Positions 8,219-16,021 are shown, counted from the first letter of the stretch. The stretch: 64,000 nt of DNA from Syntrophobacterales bacterium (GCA_023229795.1 JALNYP010000004.1:1-64000); one strand, 5' to 3'. Numbers and translations are program-made. The notes: a model not told the origin generated them from the sequence alone.

Positions 8219-9034
8219 CTATTTATTATCATTGTTTAATGAATGGGCCAAAAAATCAATGATAATCTTGTTCACCGCGGCCGGCGCCTCTTCCTGGGGG
8301 GCGTGGCCCACTTCGGGCAGGATGCGGAACTCCGTCCGGGGCAAATGCCGTTTTAGCCAGTGCCCCTGGGCCGCGGGCAGGATGCGGTCGGCTTCTCCCC
8401 AAATGAGCAGCGTCGGCAGAGTCAGGTGGCTCAGGAGATCGGCAAGGGCCGGGAGGGGCCGAATCTCCAGTTGCCGGCAGACCTGGCGCAACGCCAGGCG
8501 GCGGCGCAGGTCCCGGTAGGGCGGGGCATAACCCGCCACTGCCTCGGGGATCAACCGGTCAGGATGATAATAAACCAGGCGCATGAACCAGGGCAGGAGC
8601 CAGGGGCCCAGGAAGGCCGCCACCGCGGCCCCGAGGATCGGCAGGCGCAGCGGATAAAAGGCATAGGGAATCCGGGTCAGGGCCGCGGCCGGGGCCAGTA
8701 GCACCAAAGCATTAACCCGCTCCGGCTGCGCCGCGGCCGTAAGAAGGCTGAGGCCGCCGCCCAGGGAGTTGCCGCCCAGGACCGCAGTCTCGATCTGGTG
8801 CCAGTCCAGGAAATCCCGGACCCCTTGCACCAGGGTCTCCACCCGATAATCCGCGTCCAGCGGCGCGGGGGAGCGGCCATGACCGGGAAGATCGGGGGTA
8901 ATCACCCGGAAGTGCTGGGCCAGGCGCGCCCGATTATGCCGCCAGGAGAAACTGGAGGCCCCCAGGCCGTGGAGGAGCACGAGGTCGGGGCCGTGGCCAA
9001 CGATCTCCACGTACCAGTCACGAGGATGGATCAC
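8219..9034 (-). CDS. Alpha/beta-fold hydrolase
   Basis: 271-residue alpha/beta hydrolase with a complete triad: nucleophile S90 in GGNSLGG, acid D216 in WGEADRILP and H244 in EVGHAPQEE. The oxyanion motif HGLGAS is at 22-27. A hydrophobic cap region lies at about 120-155. No signal peptide, so cytoplasmic. The family covers esterases, haloperoxidase-like enzymes and C-C hydrolases; the substrate cannot be named. It lies 43 bases downstream of the DUF3108-like gene on the same strand. Confidence 0.92.
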   Translation of the reverse strand: MIHPRDWYVEIVGHGPDLVLLHGLGASSFSWRHNRARLAQHFRVITPDLPGHGRSPAPLDADYRVETLVQGVRDFLDWHQIETAVLGGNSLGGGLSLLTAAAQPERVNALVLLAPAAALTRIPYAFYPLRLPILGAAVAAFLGPWLLPWFMRLVYYHPDRLIPEAVAGYAPPYRDLRRRLALRQVCRQLEIRPLPALADLLSHLTLPTLLIWGEADRILPAAQGHWLKRHLPRTEFRILPEVGHAPQEEAPAAVNKIIIDFLAHSLNNDNK

Positions 9035-9076
9035 CTAAAATTTCTCCTACATGGAAAAATTATCTGTAGTCCAAAA

Positions 9077-9904
9077 TCAGCGGGACGCGGCAGTCCCCGC
9101 ACCGGGCAACTGCAACTCCTTGAGCCCGGGGGGCAAGAGAACGCTGTCCGGCAAGATCTGGCCCCGGATGGTAATGCCGTAAACCGTGGTCCAGACCTGC
9201 TGCGGCACCAGGGCCTCATCCACTTGGGCAAACACCTGGCCGCGGGCATCCCCGAAAAGCGGGTTGGCCAGAGAAACCATGGCCTGGCGGCCGCCCCCGG
9301 TTCTGGCGCCCAGGCGCACTTCCATGGTTTCGGGCCGGGGGTAGGGCACCCCCGGGATGACGGTGGTACCCCCTGCATGGGTGGGACCCAGGAGTCCCAG
9401 GCGGTAGTTATAGAACGCGGTCAAGGGGTCATAGATGGGCCCTTTGAGGTAGGTCTGCCATTTTTGGAGGAGCCCCTTGCCGTCGTGCCACTCCCACAGG
9501 ACCAGCCGGCCCTGCGCATAGTCGAAGCGGTATTCCTTCAGGCCGCGCTTCTTGCCGCGCCGGGTCTCTTCCCGATACACCAGGGGCACCAGCCGGCCGT
9601 CCCGCCAGACCATCTCGGTTTCCAGGCGTTCCCGGCGCTCACCGGTGACCGCCCGGATAAAGCCCCGGGTTTCCCCGGTCACTTCGCCCACAAAACGCCC
9701 CGGCCCCAGACTCTTCAAGGTCAGCCGTGCCCGGGCCGCATCCTGCCAGGCCAGGACGGACAGTTGGTAGTGCAAATCTTCCAGGAGGGGTTCGGCCGCC
9801 GGGGCCGGGCTGACCAGCATGACCAGCAGCCATAGGGCCAGGCAGGGGAGGGCGGCCCCAGGTCTTAAAGACTCGTCCGGACGCCGGAGTTGAGGCTTTA
9901 ACAA
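9077..9904 (-). CDS. DUF3108-like exported protein, copy 2
   Basis: About 275 residues from a TTG at 9904, chosen because gaggag stands six bases before it; the frame is open 26 codons further up but that overlaps the preceding gene. N-terminal signal peptide (LALWLLVMLVS, then APAAEP). The mature part aligns along its length with the neighbouring paralogue: LHYQLSVLAWQDAARARLTL, ETEMVWRDGRL.PLVYREE, KEYRFDY and FYNYRLGLLGP. This pattern fits the DUF3108 family of periplasmic beta-rich proteins, function unknown. Third gene of a J-domain/DUF3108/DUF3108 operon. Confidence 0.78.
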   Translation of the reverse strand: MLKPQLRRPDESLRPGAALPCLALWLLVMLVSPAPAAEPLLEDLHYQLSVLAWQDAARARLTLKSLGPGRFVGEVTGETRGFIRAVTGERRERLETEMVWRDGRLVPLVYREETRRGKKRGLKEYRFDYAQGRLVLWEWHDGKGLLQKWQTYLKGPIYDPLTAFYNYRLGLLGPTHAGGTTVIPGVPYPRPETMEVRLGARTGGGRQAMVSLANPLFGDARGQVFAQVDEALVPQQVWTTVYGITIRGQILPDSVLLPPGLKELQLPGAGTAASR

Positions 9905-9914
9905 GCCATACTCC

Positions 9915-10715
9915 TCACCGGCGAACTCCCAGGACCGGGCCGGGGGCGGGCGGCAGGGCCACCAGCCCTTCTTTCTTGACACCGCCGGGATTCAGCAACT
10001 GGCCGGTGAGCTTGCCGAAAAAAGTTACCCGGGTCCAGGCCAGGGTAGGCACGCGGTCGCCATTGAGGTAGATATAATACTGGTCCGCGGTGGCGGCCTC
10101 CGGTTGGCGGAAATTCAACATCACCTTGCGGCCCTGGCTGGTATTTTCTCCGATGCGAAAGACCATCTCCCGGGGCTCCGGTGCCGGCAGGACCGCCACC
10201 CGCAGGCTGGAGCCGCCGGGCAGGGGCCCCAGGACGCCCAGCCGCACGTTGTAAAACAGGCTCAAAAGGTCATAGACCGGTTCTTTCAGGGGGACTTCCC
10301 ATTTCTTGACCTTCTGACCGTCGTCAGCCTGGCGCCAGAAAGTCAGGCGCTGACGCTCATAATCGAACCGGTATTCCTTGACGACGTGCTGCCCTTTGTT
10401 GATAAATTCTTCACGATAGACCAGGGGCTTGAGCCGGCCATCCTGATAGACCATCTCGGTCTGGTACCGCTCCGGTAGCCAGCGGCTCAATAGCTTCCAC
10501 ATCCCCTGGGCCGCGCCGGCAAACTCCGCCAGGTAACGTCCCGGGGCCGTCTCGGTGAGGGTCAGGTGGACCCGGGCCACGTCATCCCAGGGACCCAGGC
10601 TAATCTGATACTCCAGGCTCTCCCGGGCTGGGGCCGCGGCGGCCGGAGCCGAGAGCGGCGCCAGGCCCAGCATCAGGAAAACAATTATCCAGTGGAGCCC
10701 TAGGGCTCTAATCAT
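9915..10715 (-). CDS. DUF3108-like exported protein, copy 1
   Basis: 266 residues from ATG 10715, which overlaps the stop of the J-domain gene as ATGA and has gcgagga upstream. Signal peptide at 1-28 (IIVFLMLGLAPLSAPAAA). Mature part has the same landmarks as its neighbour: LEYQISLGPWDDVARVHLTL, YQTEMVYQDGRLKPLVYREE, KEYRFDYERQ, LFYNVRLGVLGPL. Predicted periplasmic or outer-membrane-associated beta protein of the DUF3108 type. The duplication plus translational coupling to a J-domain protein suggests a small dedicated export or assembly unit; that is inference. Confidence 0.8.
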   Translation of the reverse strand: MIRALGLHWIIVFLMLGLAPLSAPAAAAPARESLEYQISLGPWDDVARVHLTLTETAPGRYLAEFAGAAQGMWKLLSRWLPERYQTEMVYQDGRLKPLVYREEFINKGQHVVKEYRFDYERQRLTFWRQADDGQKVKKWEVPLKEPVYDLLSLFYNVRLGVLGPLPGGSSLRVAVLPAPEPREMVFRIGENTSQGRKVMLNFRQPEAATADQYYIYLNGDRVPTLAWTRVTFFGKLTGQLLNPGGVKKEGLVALPPAPGPVLGVRR

Positions 10716-11029
10716 TCGTCCTCGCGATCTTGATCTTTGGGGGGCGGCGGGCTCCACACCCCGGTGTAGAAGCGGTCCTGCCACCATTTCTGCAAGTCTT
10801 CCTCGGCCGCAGTCTCTACTAAATCGTAGCGATAGGCCTCGATGAATTGGACTAACCGCTGGTAGGCCGCGTTAATCTGCTGCATCCGGACCCGGTATCT
10901 TTCTTCCTGGCCGTCGGGGGCCCGGTCGGGATGCCATTGCCGGGCAGCCCGGCGATAGGCCGCTTTGATTTCCTTCCGGGTGGCCTTGAGTTCCAGGTCC
11001 AGGAGGGTGCGAGCTTCATCGAGGGTCAT
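10712..11029 (-). CDS. J-domain protein (DnaJ-like co-chaperone)
   Basis: 105-residue protein that is essentially a J domain: EARTLLDLELKATRKEIKAAYRR with the diagnostic HPD at 33-35 (QWHPDRAPDG), then a helix (MQQINAAYQRLVQF) and a proline- and acid-rich tail. J domains stimulate the ATPase of Hsp70 (DnaK). It lacks the G/F and zinc-finger regions of true DnaJ, so it is a type III protein with a restricted task. It heads an operon with two exported paralogues, overlapping the next gene by four bases. Confidence 0.92.
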   Translation of the reverse strand: MTLDEARTLLDLELKATRKEIKAAYRRAARQWHPDRAPDGQEERYRVRMQQINAAYQRLVQFIEAYRYDLVETAAEEDLQKWWQDRFYTGVWSPPPPKDQDREDE

Positions 11030-11232
11030 AGCTGCATCGAAAATGGGGTGTCCCGCCGGGACCCCCTTTGAGAATTTTATCGAACCAAGCGTCGACTATG
11101 GTTAATTATATCCTTGATTCACGGATGGGCAAATAAGGGATTGCACTACAAGAACGATCAGCTCCCGTTGAGAAGTATAAGTCGCTGGAAACCGCGGTTT
11201 TCCGGTGCTTCGTCTCTTGAGGTTTGCTTGTC

Positions 11233-11261
11233 TTCTCGCCTAGGGCATGGTAACATAATTA
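11233..11261 (+). promoter_or_regulatory. Promoter candidate for pyrR operon
   Basis: TTGTCT, 17-base spacer, TAACAT, followed by an AT-rich start region. It would give a leader of roughly 110 bases before pyrR containing two hairpins. Both boxes are imperfect, so this is tentative. Confidence 0.35.
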
Positions 11262-11307
11262 AATTCATATAGTTGTCTTCCTTCGGGAAGTAAGCCCGTT
11301 GCTTTCG

Positions 11308-11334
11308 GGCCCCAGGGAGAAACGATCCGGGGCC
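11308..11334 (+). promoter_or_regulatory. Possible PyrR-binding hairpin in pyrR leader
   Basis: A 6-bp GC stem (ggcccc 11308-11313, ggggcc 11329-11334) encloses a loop starting with ccagggag (11312-11319). PyrR-binding loops in Gram-positive pyr leaders share the core CCNGNGAG, which this matches. The site lies about 50 bases before the pyrR start codon, where binding could act on translation or termination. Inference from a short match only. Confidence 0.3.
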
Positions 11335-11380
11335 TTACCGCAAGCCGCCAGGTTCGGCAAAAGGGGATAAGATAAATTCC

Positions 11381-11935
11381 ATGAAGCAGAATAAGACCTT
11401 AGCCATGTCGGCCCAAGAGTTGGACCAGTCCTTGGACCGCCTCACCGATGAGATTATGGCGCACCACCCGGCGCACGACGAGATGATCCTGGTGGGCATC
11501 CGCACCGGTGGGGCATTTCTGGCCCAGCGGCTGGCTGATAAAATTGTCCGGCACCGGGGCAAACCGGTGCGGGTGGGCGTGCTGGATATCACCCTCTACC
11601 GGGACGATTGGACTCAGTTGAGCCACAAGCCTTTGGTGGGCAAAACCGAGTTACCCGGCTCCATTGACGACTCCGAAGTGGTGCTGGTGGATGATGTGCT
11701 GTTCACCGGGCGCACCATCCGGGCGGCCTTGGACGCCATCATCGACTACGGGCGGCCCCGGCGCATCGAGTTGGCGGTGCTGGTGGACCGGGGCGGCCGG
11801 GAACTGCCCATCCAGCCCGATTATGTGGGCCGGGTCCTGCAGTTGCCCAAAGGTCAAAGGGTTAACGTTTATCTGAGCGAGATGGGCCAGGCGGACGAAG
11901 TAGCCATCGAATCGGGCCCCCCGGAAAGGCCGTAA
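11381..11935 (+). CDS. pyrR: PyrR bifunctional regulator / uracil phosphoribosyltransferase
   Basis: 184-residue type I phosphoribosyltransferase of the PyrR family, which senses UMP and controls pyrimidine genes by binding RNA; many members also have uracil phosphoribosyltransferase activity. The PRPP loop VVLVDDVLFTGRT is at 100-112. Family-specific segments are GIRTGGAFLAQRL (39-51), LDITLYRDD (68-76) and LVDRGGRELPIQPDYVG near 135-152. No pyrimidine biosynthesis gene is adjacent; instead it heads a four-gene operon of largely unknown function, overlapping the next start by one base (taatg). A hairpin resembling a PyrR site precedes it. Confidence 0.95.
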   Translation: MKQNKTLAMSAQELDQSLDRLTDEIMAHHPAHDEMILVGIRTGGAFLAQRLADKIVRHRGKPVRVGVLDITLYRDDWTQLSHKPLVGKTELPGSIDDSEVVLVDDVLFTGRTIRAALDAIIDYGRPRRIELAVLVDRGGRELPIQPDYVGRVLQLPKGQRVNVYLSEMGQADEVAIESGPPERP

Positions 11936-13164
11936 TGGCACGCGCCCCCAAACCCAAGGCCCGGACCGGTTTGGCGCCTCTGGCTCCCGAGTTGCAAGCC
12001 CGGCTGGAGAGCCAGATAGCCCAGGTGGCGGCGGCACTGCAGGCGGAAGCCGGTCTTGACGCGCTGAAGGCCCTGGTGACGCCTGATCCCCAGGATTTCG
12101 AGTGGGACGTGCATCTCATGGCCGCGCTGGGCGCTGTGAAGCATCCCGCCATGGCGCCTCTCCTGGCCGCGCTCTTTGGCGAGGCCCGCGATAAGGTGCG
12201 GCGCAAGGCCTTGAAGAAGACCCTCCACCAGCTCCAGACCCGGGGGATCGCGGTGCCCCATGATCTGCTGCCCCGGGAAGAAGTGCAGGTGGGCGCCCCC
12301 CGGCCCGGAACCGCCAAGGCCCTGGTCTCCCCCCTCTTTGGCGACGGTGACTGTTACCTCATCCTGCAAGGCCCCCCGGAGGTCCTGCGCGGTAACTTTC
12401 TGGTCTCCCGGCTCAGCGAAACCGAAGGTTTGAAAGAATGCGTGCTGCTGAACCTCAAGCGCCAGCAGCAGGACGAATTCTGGGCGCAATTCCGCGAGCA
12501 GGGCCTGGATGAATGGTTCGATATCCCCCCGGCGTACGCGGTGCGGCTGCTGGATGAGGCCTACCGGAGCCAACCCGACAATGACGCCGGTTATCGCTTT
12601 GCCGGTTTGCGGGAGAAAATTGTGGGGCATTGGGGTAGACCAGAGTCCGCCCCGGACCCGGTGGAGGCGTTGCCGCCGATTCCTGCCAGCGAGCGCCCCC
12701 GCCTCCTGGAGCACTCCCGGAGGCTGGCCATGGACTCCCTGTTCCGCTCCTGGATCCCAGGAGTAGAGGAAATCGGCCCCTGGCTGGAGAAGCTCGCCGA
12801 GGTCCAGAAGAGTCCTCTGGTGTTGTCGGAGCCCCAGAAACAGGTGCGCCTGGACGCGGTCCTGGATGAAGCCACCCGGGCCCTGTATCCTCCCGATAAT
12901 CGGGGGAATTGGGGCCGTCGCCTCAAGGCCATGGCCTACTATCTGCACTTGAAAGGGCGGGAGGAGGATTCCCAGGCCGCCCTCGCCACGGCCGAGGACC
13001 TGGCCGCGCCCGAGACGAGCGCCCTCACCGGGGAAAGTCTTTTCCTGAAAGGCCTGGTGCAGCAAACCCTGCTCCTGGTCTGGCAGATGCACCAGCCTGA
13101 GGAGCCCGGCGGGGCCTCCGGCCTGGTGGCGCCGCCCGGCGACTCCCTGCTCATCCGGAGATAG
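11935..13164 (+). CDS. Uncharacterised 409-aa soluble protein
   Basis: No family recognised. The protein starts with a basic tail (about 1-12), then a helical Ala/Leu-rich region up to about 105 (AALGAVKHPAMAPLLAALFGEA looks HEAT-like), then a mixed region with a possible small-domain core (ALVSPLFGDGDCYLIL, about 126-141), and a helical C-terminal half that ends in a Pro/Gly-rich tail. No signal peptide, membrane segment or clear catalytic motif. It overlaps pyrR by one base and is followed after two bases by yjbQ, so it is surely part of that operon. Codon and base use match its neighbours, arguing for a resident gene. Confidence 0.85.
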   Translation: MARAPKPKARTGLAPLAPELQARLESQIAQVAAALQAEAGLDALKALVTPDPQDFEWDVHLMAALGAVKHPAMAPLLAALFGEARDKVRRKALKKTLHQLQTRGIAVPHDLLPREEVQVGAPRPGTAKALVSPLFGDGDCYLILQGPPEVLRGNFLVSRLSETEGLKECVLLNLKRQQQDEFWAQFREQGLDEWFDIPPAYAVRLLDEAYRSQPDNDAGYRFAGLREKIVGHWGRPESAPDPVEALPPIPASERPRLLEHSRRLAMDSLFRSWIPGVEEIGPWLEKLAEVQKSPLVLSEPQKQVRLDAVLDEATRALYPPDNRGNWGRRLKAMAYYLHLKGREEDSQAALATAEDLAAPETSALTGESLFLKGLVQQTLLLVWQMHQPEEPGGASGLVAPPGDSLLIRR

Positions 13165-13166
13165 AT

Positions 13167-13565
13167 ATGATTCACACCCTGAGCGTGCGCACCGGCAGCC
13201 GCGTCGAGATGGTGGATGTCACCTCGAAGATTCAGGAACTGGTGCGGACCGGCGAAGTCGAGGAAGGCGTCTGCCATCTCTTCGTGGCCCACACTACTGC
13301 GGGCCTGACCATCAACGAAAACGCCGATCCCAACGTCCAGACCGATATCCTCATGGTACTGAACAAGATCATCAGCGACCGGGAGGCCTATCGCCATCTG
13401 GAGGGCAACTCTCCGGCCCATCTCAAGGCGTCTCTCATGGGGCCGCAGCTCAGCGTGTTGGTGAGCGGGAAAAGCCTGGTCCTGGGCACCTGGCAGGGCA
13501 TCTATCTGTGCGAGTTCGACGGACCCCGCACCCGCAAGGTGCACATTAAAATCATGGCGGGTTAA
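13167..13565 (+). CDS. yjbQ: YjbQ / UPF0047 family protein
   Basis: 132-residue YjbQ-like protein; the E. coli member has a weak thiamine-phosphate synthase activity, and the real role is unsettled. The family signature is intact: HTTAGLTINENADPNVQTD (about 47-65), HLEGNSPAHLKASLMG (about 77-92) and GTWQGIYLCEFDGPR near 111-125, containing the conserved His, Glu and Asp residues of the active-site cleft. It starts 2 bases after the 409-aa gene and ends directly against the ATG of the 579-aa gene, so all three are translated as a block. Confidence 0.95.
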   Translation: MIHTLSVRTGSRVEMVDVTSKIQELVRTGEVEEGVCHLFVAHTTAGLTINENADPNVQTDILMVLNKIISDREAYRHLEGNSPAHLKASLMGPQLSVLVSGKSLVLGTWQGIYLCEFDGPRTRKVHIKIMAG

Positions 13566-15305
13566 ATGGCGCAGCCCCGAGCCTTTTTTTCCGAAGTGCG
13601 ATTGGACGGCCAGCCCCTGGCCGCCTACCAGCAGAGCCCGGCCAACATCCGGGACCGCCATGTCCTCAAAGACTTCCTGGAATACGTGCATATCCACCAG
13701 GGACTGTTGGTCCCATACACCGCCGACTATCCCCTCATCGAGCCCCGGGAACTACTGCCATCCTTCGAAAAGAATTTTTCGGAGTATAAGTGGCTGCCCA
13801 GCTTCAGCATGGTGGCCTTCAACCGGGCCCTGTCGTACCAGGAGGAAATCTTTCAGTACGACGTGCTGCACCCTCGGGTAGAGGGCAAGCGGCGGCCCGG
13901 GCGGGGCAACCTCGAAAAGATCCTCCCCCACCTGGACCGGGACCTGCGCCCCATCTTTAAGCAGCAATTCGGGGGCCGGGATCTCACCGATCTGGCGCAT
14001 TACGAAGAATTGCTGCCATTTCTCTTCCATATGGACCGGGCCCAGGTGATCGCCCGGGATGAGGCCGGGGATTTTCGCCTCCTGGGGGTCTATGCCTCCT
14101 TTCCGTCCGACCTGGACACCGAACTCAAGGCCTTGGGATGCCGGCTGGGCAAATTCAAAAAACTGGATCACGCGGTTTACGAGCGGGAACGGGAATTCGT
14201 CTATCAGTTTCTTATGGAACTCTACGGCTTCCCCATCGCTTCGGAGCGCCGCACTTCCGGGGCCTTGTTCGCCCGGCGGCTAAGCCGCCTCAAGGAGCAA
14301 TACCTCGTCAAGGTCTTGGGCGCCTCGGACCGTACCATTACCAGTCTTTCGGGGTTCGAGCAGAAACGCTATCCTCTGGTGGAAAAGATCGCCCTGATCT
14401 CTCTTCCCGTGGGAGTGGCCGAGGCCAGCCCCCACCTGCGCGACGCCGGCTATTACGTCGACCCGGAGCGGCGGGTGGTGATCCTCAAGGTGACCTATCA
14501 GCAGCACAAATACAACCGCAACAATGTCCTGGAGGATCGGGCCCTGTCCGTGGTGCGTCAGGAGCTCATCCACCCCTACCACGGCGGCCGGGAAACCAGT
14601 CTCAATCTCCTGAAGGACACGAAAAGGCTTCTCAAGGACCTCACCGACATCGTCCGGGGTGAGTACATCGGCTACATCACCTATAAACGCAGCGAGCTCC
14701 TCACCTCCACCAAGACCCATGAAGAGCGTCTCAAGTTTCTGTCGGCCTGGCTCACGAAAAACCAGCGGCGGCTGGGGACCTATAGCCAGGAGACCTTTGA
14801 GGCCGCGAAAAAGTTATTGAACAGCTACCTGGCCCACCGCGAATACCGGGAGGTCTTCGCCCGGCACCGGGAACTGCACCGGGAGGTGGTCCATGGTTTG
14901 ACCTATCTGAACCAGGTGCAGAGGCTCCAGCCCCTGGAAAAGCTGGCGCAAGCCGAAAAGTGCCAGAAAGGTCTGGGCCCTAGCCGCCGGCTGGCTCTGG
15001 CCGTGGACTTCCTGGAAGAAAACCGGGAGCAGTTGCCTTATTTCTACCCCGACCTGTTTGACAAGTGCTGCCAACTCTATGATCGGATCACCTATTATCC
15101 TTATTTTAGGAAATTGCTGACCGAGGCCAGCCCCCCGGCCAGCTCCTTCCGTCGCCGGGTCTGGGAGATCCTGGTCCGGGGCCGGGAACTCCTGGCCGAT
15201 TTGCGGCGGCAGCATGATTGGGTCGCGGCCGAGGCCCAACGAGGTACGCCGTTTCCGATGCTTTCCCCCGACTTCCAGAGGTCTTCTGCACCCAAGCGCG
15301 CCTGA
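13566..15305 (+). CDS. Uncharacterised 579-aa protein
   Basis: A long conserved-looking protein that I cannot place. Its ATG abuts the yjbQ stop codon with no gap. It is rich in charged residues and aromatic residues, with no signal peptide or membrane segment. Notable stretches: FLEYVHIHQGLLVPYTADYPLIEP near 38-61, a probable helical region rich in Arg/Lys/Glu at about 370-470 (YKRSELLTSTKTHEERLKF, HREYREVFARHRELHREV), and CCQLYDRITYYPYF near 500. No nuclease, ATPase or kinase motif was spotted. Linkage to yjbQ and pyrR is the only functional hint. Codon use fits the surrounding genome. Confidence 0.85.
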   Translation: MAQPRAFFSEVRLDGQPLAAYQQSPANIRDRHVLKDFLEYVHIHQGLLVPYTADYPLIEPRELLPSFEKNFSEYKWLPSFSMVAFNRALSYQEEIFQYDVLHPRVEGKRRPGRGNLEKILPHLDRDLRPIFKQQFGGRDLTDLAHYEELLPFLFHMDRAQVIARDEAGDFRLLGVYASFPSDLDTELKALGCRLGKFKKLDHAVYEREREFVYQFLMELYGFPIASERRTSGALFARRLSRLKEQYLVKVLGASDRTITSLSGFEQKRYPLVEKIALISLPVGVAEASPHLRDAGYYVDPERRVVILKVTYQQHKYNRNNVLEDRALSVVRQELIHPYHGGRETSLNLLKDTKRLLKDLTDIVRGEYIGYITYKRSELLTSTKTHEERLKFLSAWLTKNQRRLGTYSQETFEAAKKLLNSYLAHREYREVFARHRELHREVVHGLTYLNQVQRLQPLEKLAQAEKCQKGLGPSRRLALAVDFLEENREQLPYFYPDLFDKCCQLYDRITYYPYFRKLLTEASPPASSFRRRVWEILVRGRELLADLRRQHDWVAAEAQRGTPFPMLSPDFQRSSAPKRA

Positions 15306-15356
15306 AATTGAGTCGACGCCCCCAGGAAATTCTTCTCTCAATTGCCAAAAGTCATG

Positions 15357-15382
15357 GGTAGCCGCAGGCTTCAGCCTGCGCT
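15357..15382. repeat. Dispersed palindrome, family A
   Basis: Imperfect palindrome built on gccgcaggct/agcctgcg. Related copies are at 21106-21139, 29933-29957 and 55550-55580, all in spacers, in both orientations. Confidence 0.7.
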
Positions 15383-15440
15383 GGCCCAGGCGAGACCTCT
15401 GTGCCAGCATTTGAAAATAAATCCTCTCACTCCCCTTGAA

Positions 15441-15468
15441 TTGAGGTAAATCGTGATTACTATATAAT
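15441..15468 (+). promoter_or_regulatory. Promoter of candidate small RNA
   Basis: TTGAGG, 16-base spacer, TATAAT (perfect -10). Predicted start near 15475. Confidence 0.6.
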
Positions 15469-15474
15469 TGAAGC

Positions 15475-15602
15475 CCGAGGACCGGAAAATCTGCCGCCGG
15501 CCCCCCTCAAGCAATGCGAAAAGAAGGGGCGCGATGTGGGGGTTGCAGTCCCACCTGGCTGTTTGGAGAGGGCCGCACCGACGAGTGTGGCCCCTCTTTT
15601 TT
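15475..15602 (+). ncRNA. Candidate small RNA or attenuated leader
   Basis: About 128 bases bounded by a good promoter (15441-15468) and a strong terminator (15567-15602). Inside is a second hairpin around gtggg/cccac (about 15535-15553). Because the ilv genes have their own promoter further on, the unit looks autonomous rather than an ilv leader, although readthrough to the second terminator at 15613-15642 or to ilv is possible. A 24-codon frame (15534-15608) with an aagggg site could be a leader peptide but is not rich in Ile, Val or Leu codons. No match to 6S, SRP, tmRNA, RNase P RNA, T-box or a known riboswitch was recognised. Confidence 0.5.
15567..15602 (+). terminator. Rho-independent terminator 1
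   Basis: Stem agagggccgcac (15567-15578) with gtgtggcccctct (15585-15597), one G-U pair and one bulged C, loop of six, followed by six T residues. Confidence 0.8.
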
Positions 15603-15612
15603 GGCTAAATCA

Positions 15613-15642
15613 GGCAGGGCCAGCGACGGTCCTGCCTTTTTT
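15613..15642 (+). terminator. Rho-independent terminator 2
   Basis: Nine-pair stem ggcagggcc/ggtcctgcc (15613-15621, 15628-15636), loop of six, followed by TTTTTT. Eleven bases after terminator 1, so the two act in tandem. Confidence 0.8.
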
Positions 15643-15716
15643 GTCTACGAGGAAATCTAAATGGCAAGTGGCCTTGTACTCGGACGGTTTTTCCTGTGGG
15701 CCCAGCACCACGGCGA

Positions 15717-15745
15717 TTGACAAAGTCCTTGCATTATTTTAGAAT
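15717..15745 (+). promoter_or_regulatory. Promoter of the DUF465-ilv operon
   Basis: TTGACA (perfect -35), 17-base spacer, TAGAAT. Predicted start near 15752 gives a leader of about 33 bases with a G-rich ribosome site (gggggtg) before ATG 15785. One of the best promoter matches in the window. Confidence 0.75.
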
Positions 15746-15784
15746 TTCACATTTATGAATCTTTATGGTCGGGGGTGACACCGT

Positions 15785-16021
15785 ATGGAGAAACACGACC
15801 AAGAACTCATCGATCAGTTAATGGACCGGAACCCGGAGTTGAAAAGGCATGTAGATGAACACCGGGAATTTGAGAAGCTTCTGGAAGAATTTAACCGCCG
15901 GCCGTATCTCACGGCCGCCGAAACCGTAGAGAAGAAGAGGTTGCAGAAATTAAAGTTAGCCGGCCGCGACCGGATTGAACAGATCCTGGCTGAATATCGT
16001 CAGAAGGAAAACGTGCAATGA
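15785..16021 (+). CDS. YdcH/DUF465 family small protein
   Basis: 78-residue, highly charged, almost wholly helical protein of the DUF465 (YdcH) type. Landmarks: EKHDQELIDQLM at the start, NPELKRHVDEHREFEKLLEEF and PYLTAAETVEKKRLQKLKLAGRDRIEQIL. Function of the family is unknown. It is the first gene after the strong promoter at 15717, and its stop codon overlaps the ilvB start as ATGA, so translation of ilvB is coupled to it. Confidence 0.88.
   Translation: MEKHDQELIDQLMDRNPELKRHVDEHREFEKLLEEFNRRPYLTAAETVEKKRLQKLKLAGRDRIEQILAEYRQKENVQ

Larger units (their letters stand above)
11030..11380. other. Divergent spacer between J-domain gene and pyrR
   Basis: 351 bases with no convincing gene. Next to the J-domain start a GC-rich hairpin (gtccc/gggac, around 11052-11066) could attenuate that gene. 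A plus-strand promoter candidate lies at 11233-11261 and a hairpin resembling a PyrR site at 11308-11334. Confidence 0.45.
15306..15784. other. Spacer before the ilv cluster
   Basis: 479 bases containing, in order, a dispersed palindrome (15357-15382), a promoter (15441-15468), a structured stretch ending in two terminators (15567-15602 and 15613-15642), and a second, near-consensus promoter (15717-15745) for the ilv genes. Short open frames at 15514-15660 and 15534-15608 run through the terminator hairpins and are not regarded as genes. Confidence 0.6.

Noticed and set aside
11869..13092. 407-codon minus-strand frame
   Set aside because: Antisense to the 409-aa gene, which is in the tight pyrR-yjbQ operon with overlapping start codons. 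The minus frame lacks a ribosome site and has shadow-type composition.
15514..15660. 48-codon frame with a CXXC, and a 24-codon frame at 15534-15608
   Set aside because: Both run through strong terminator hairpins. The pairing explains the sequence better than coding, and neither is rich in branched-chain codons as an ilv leader peptide would be.
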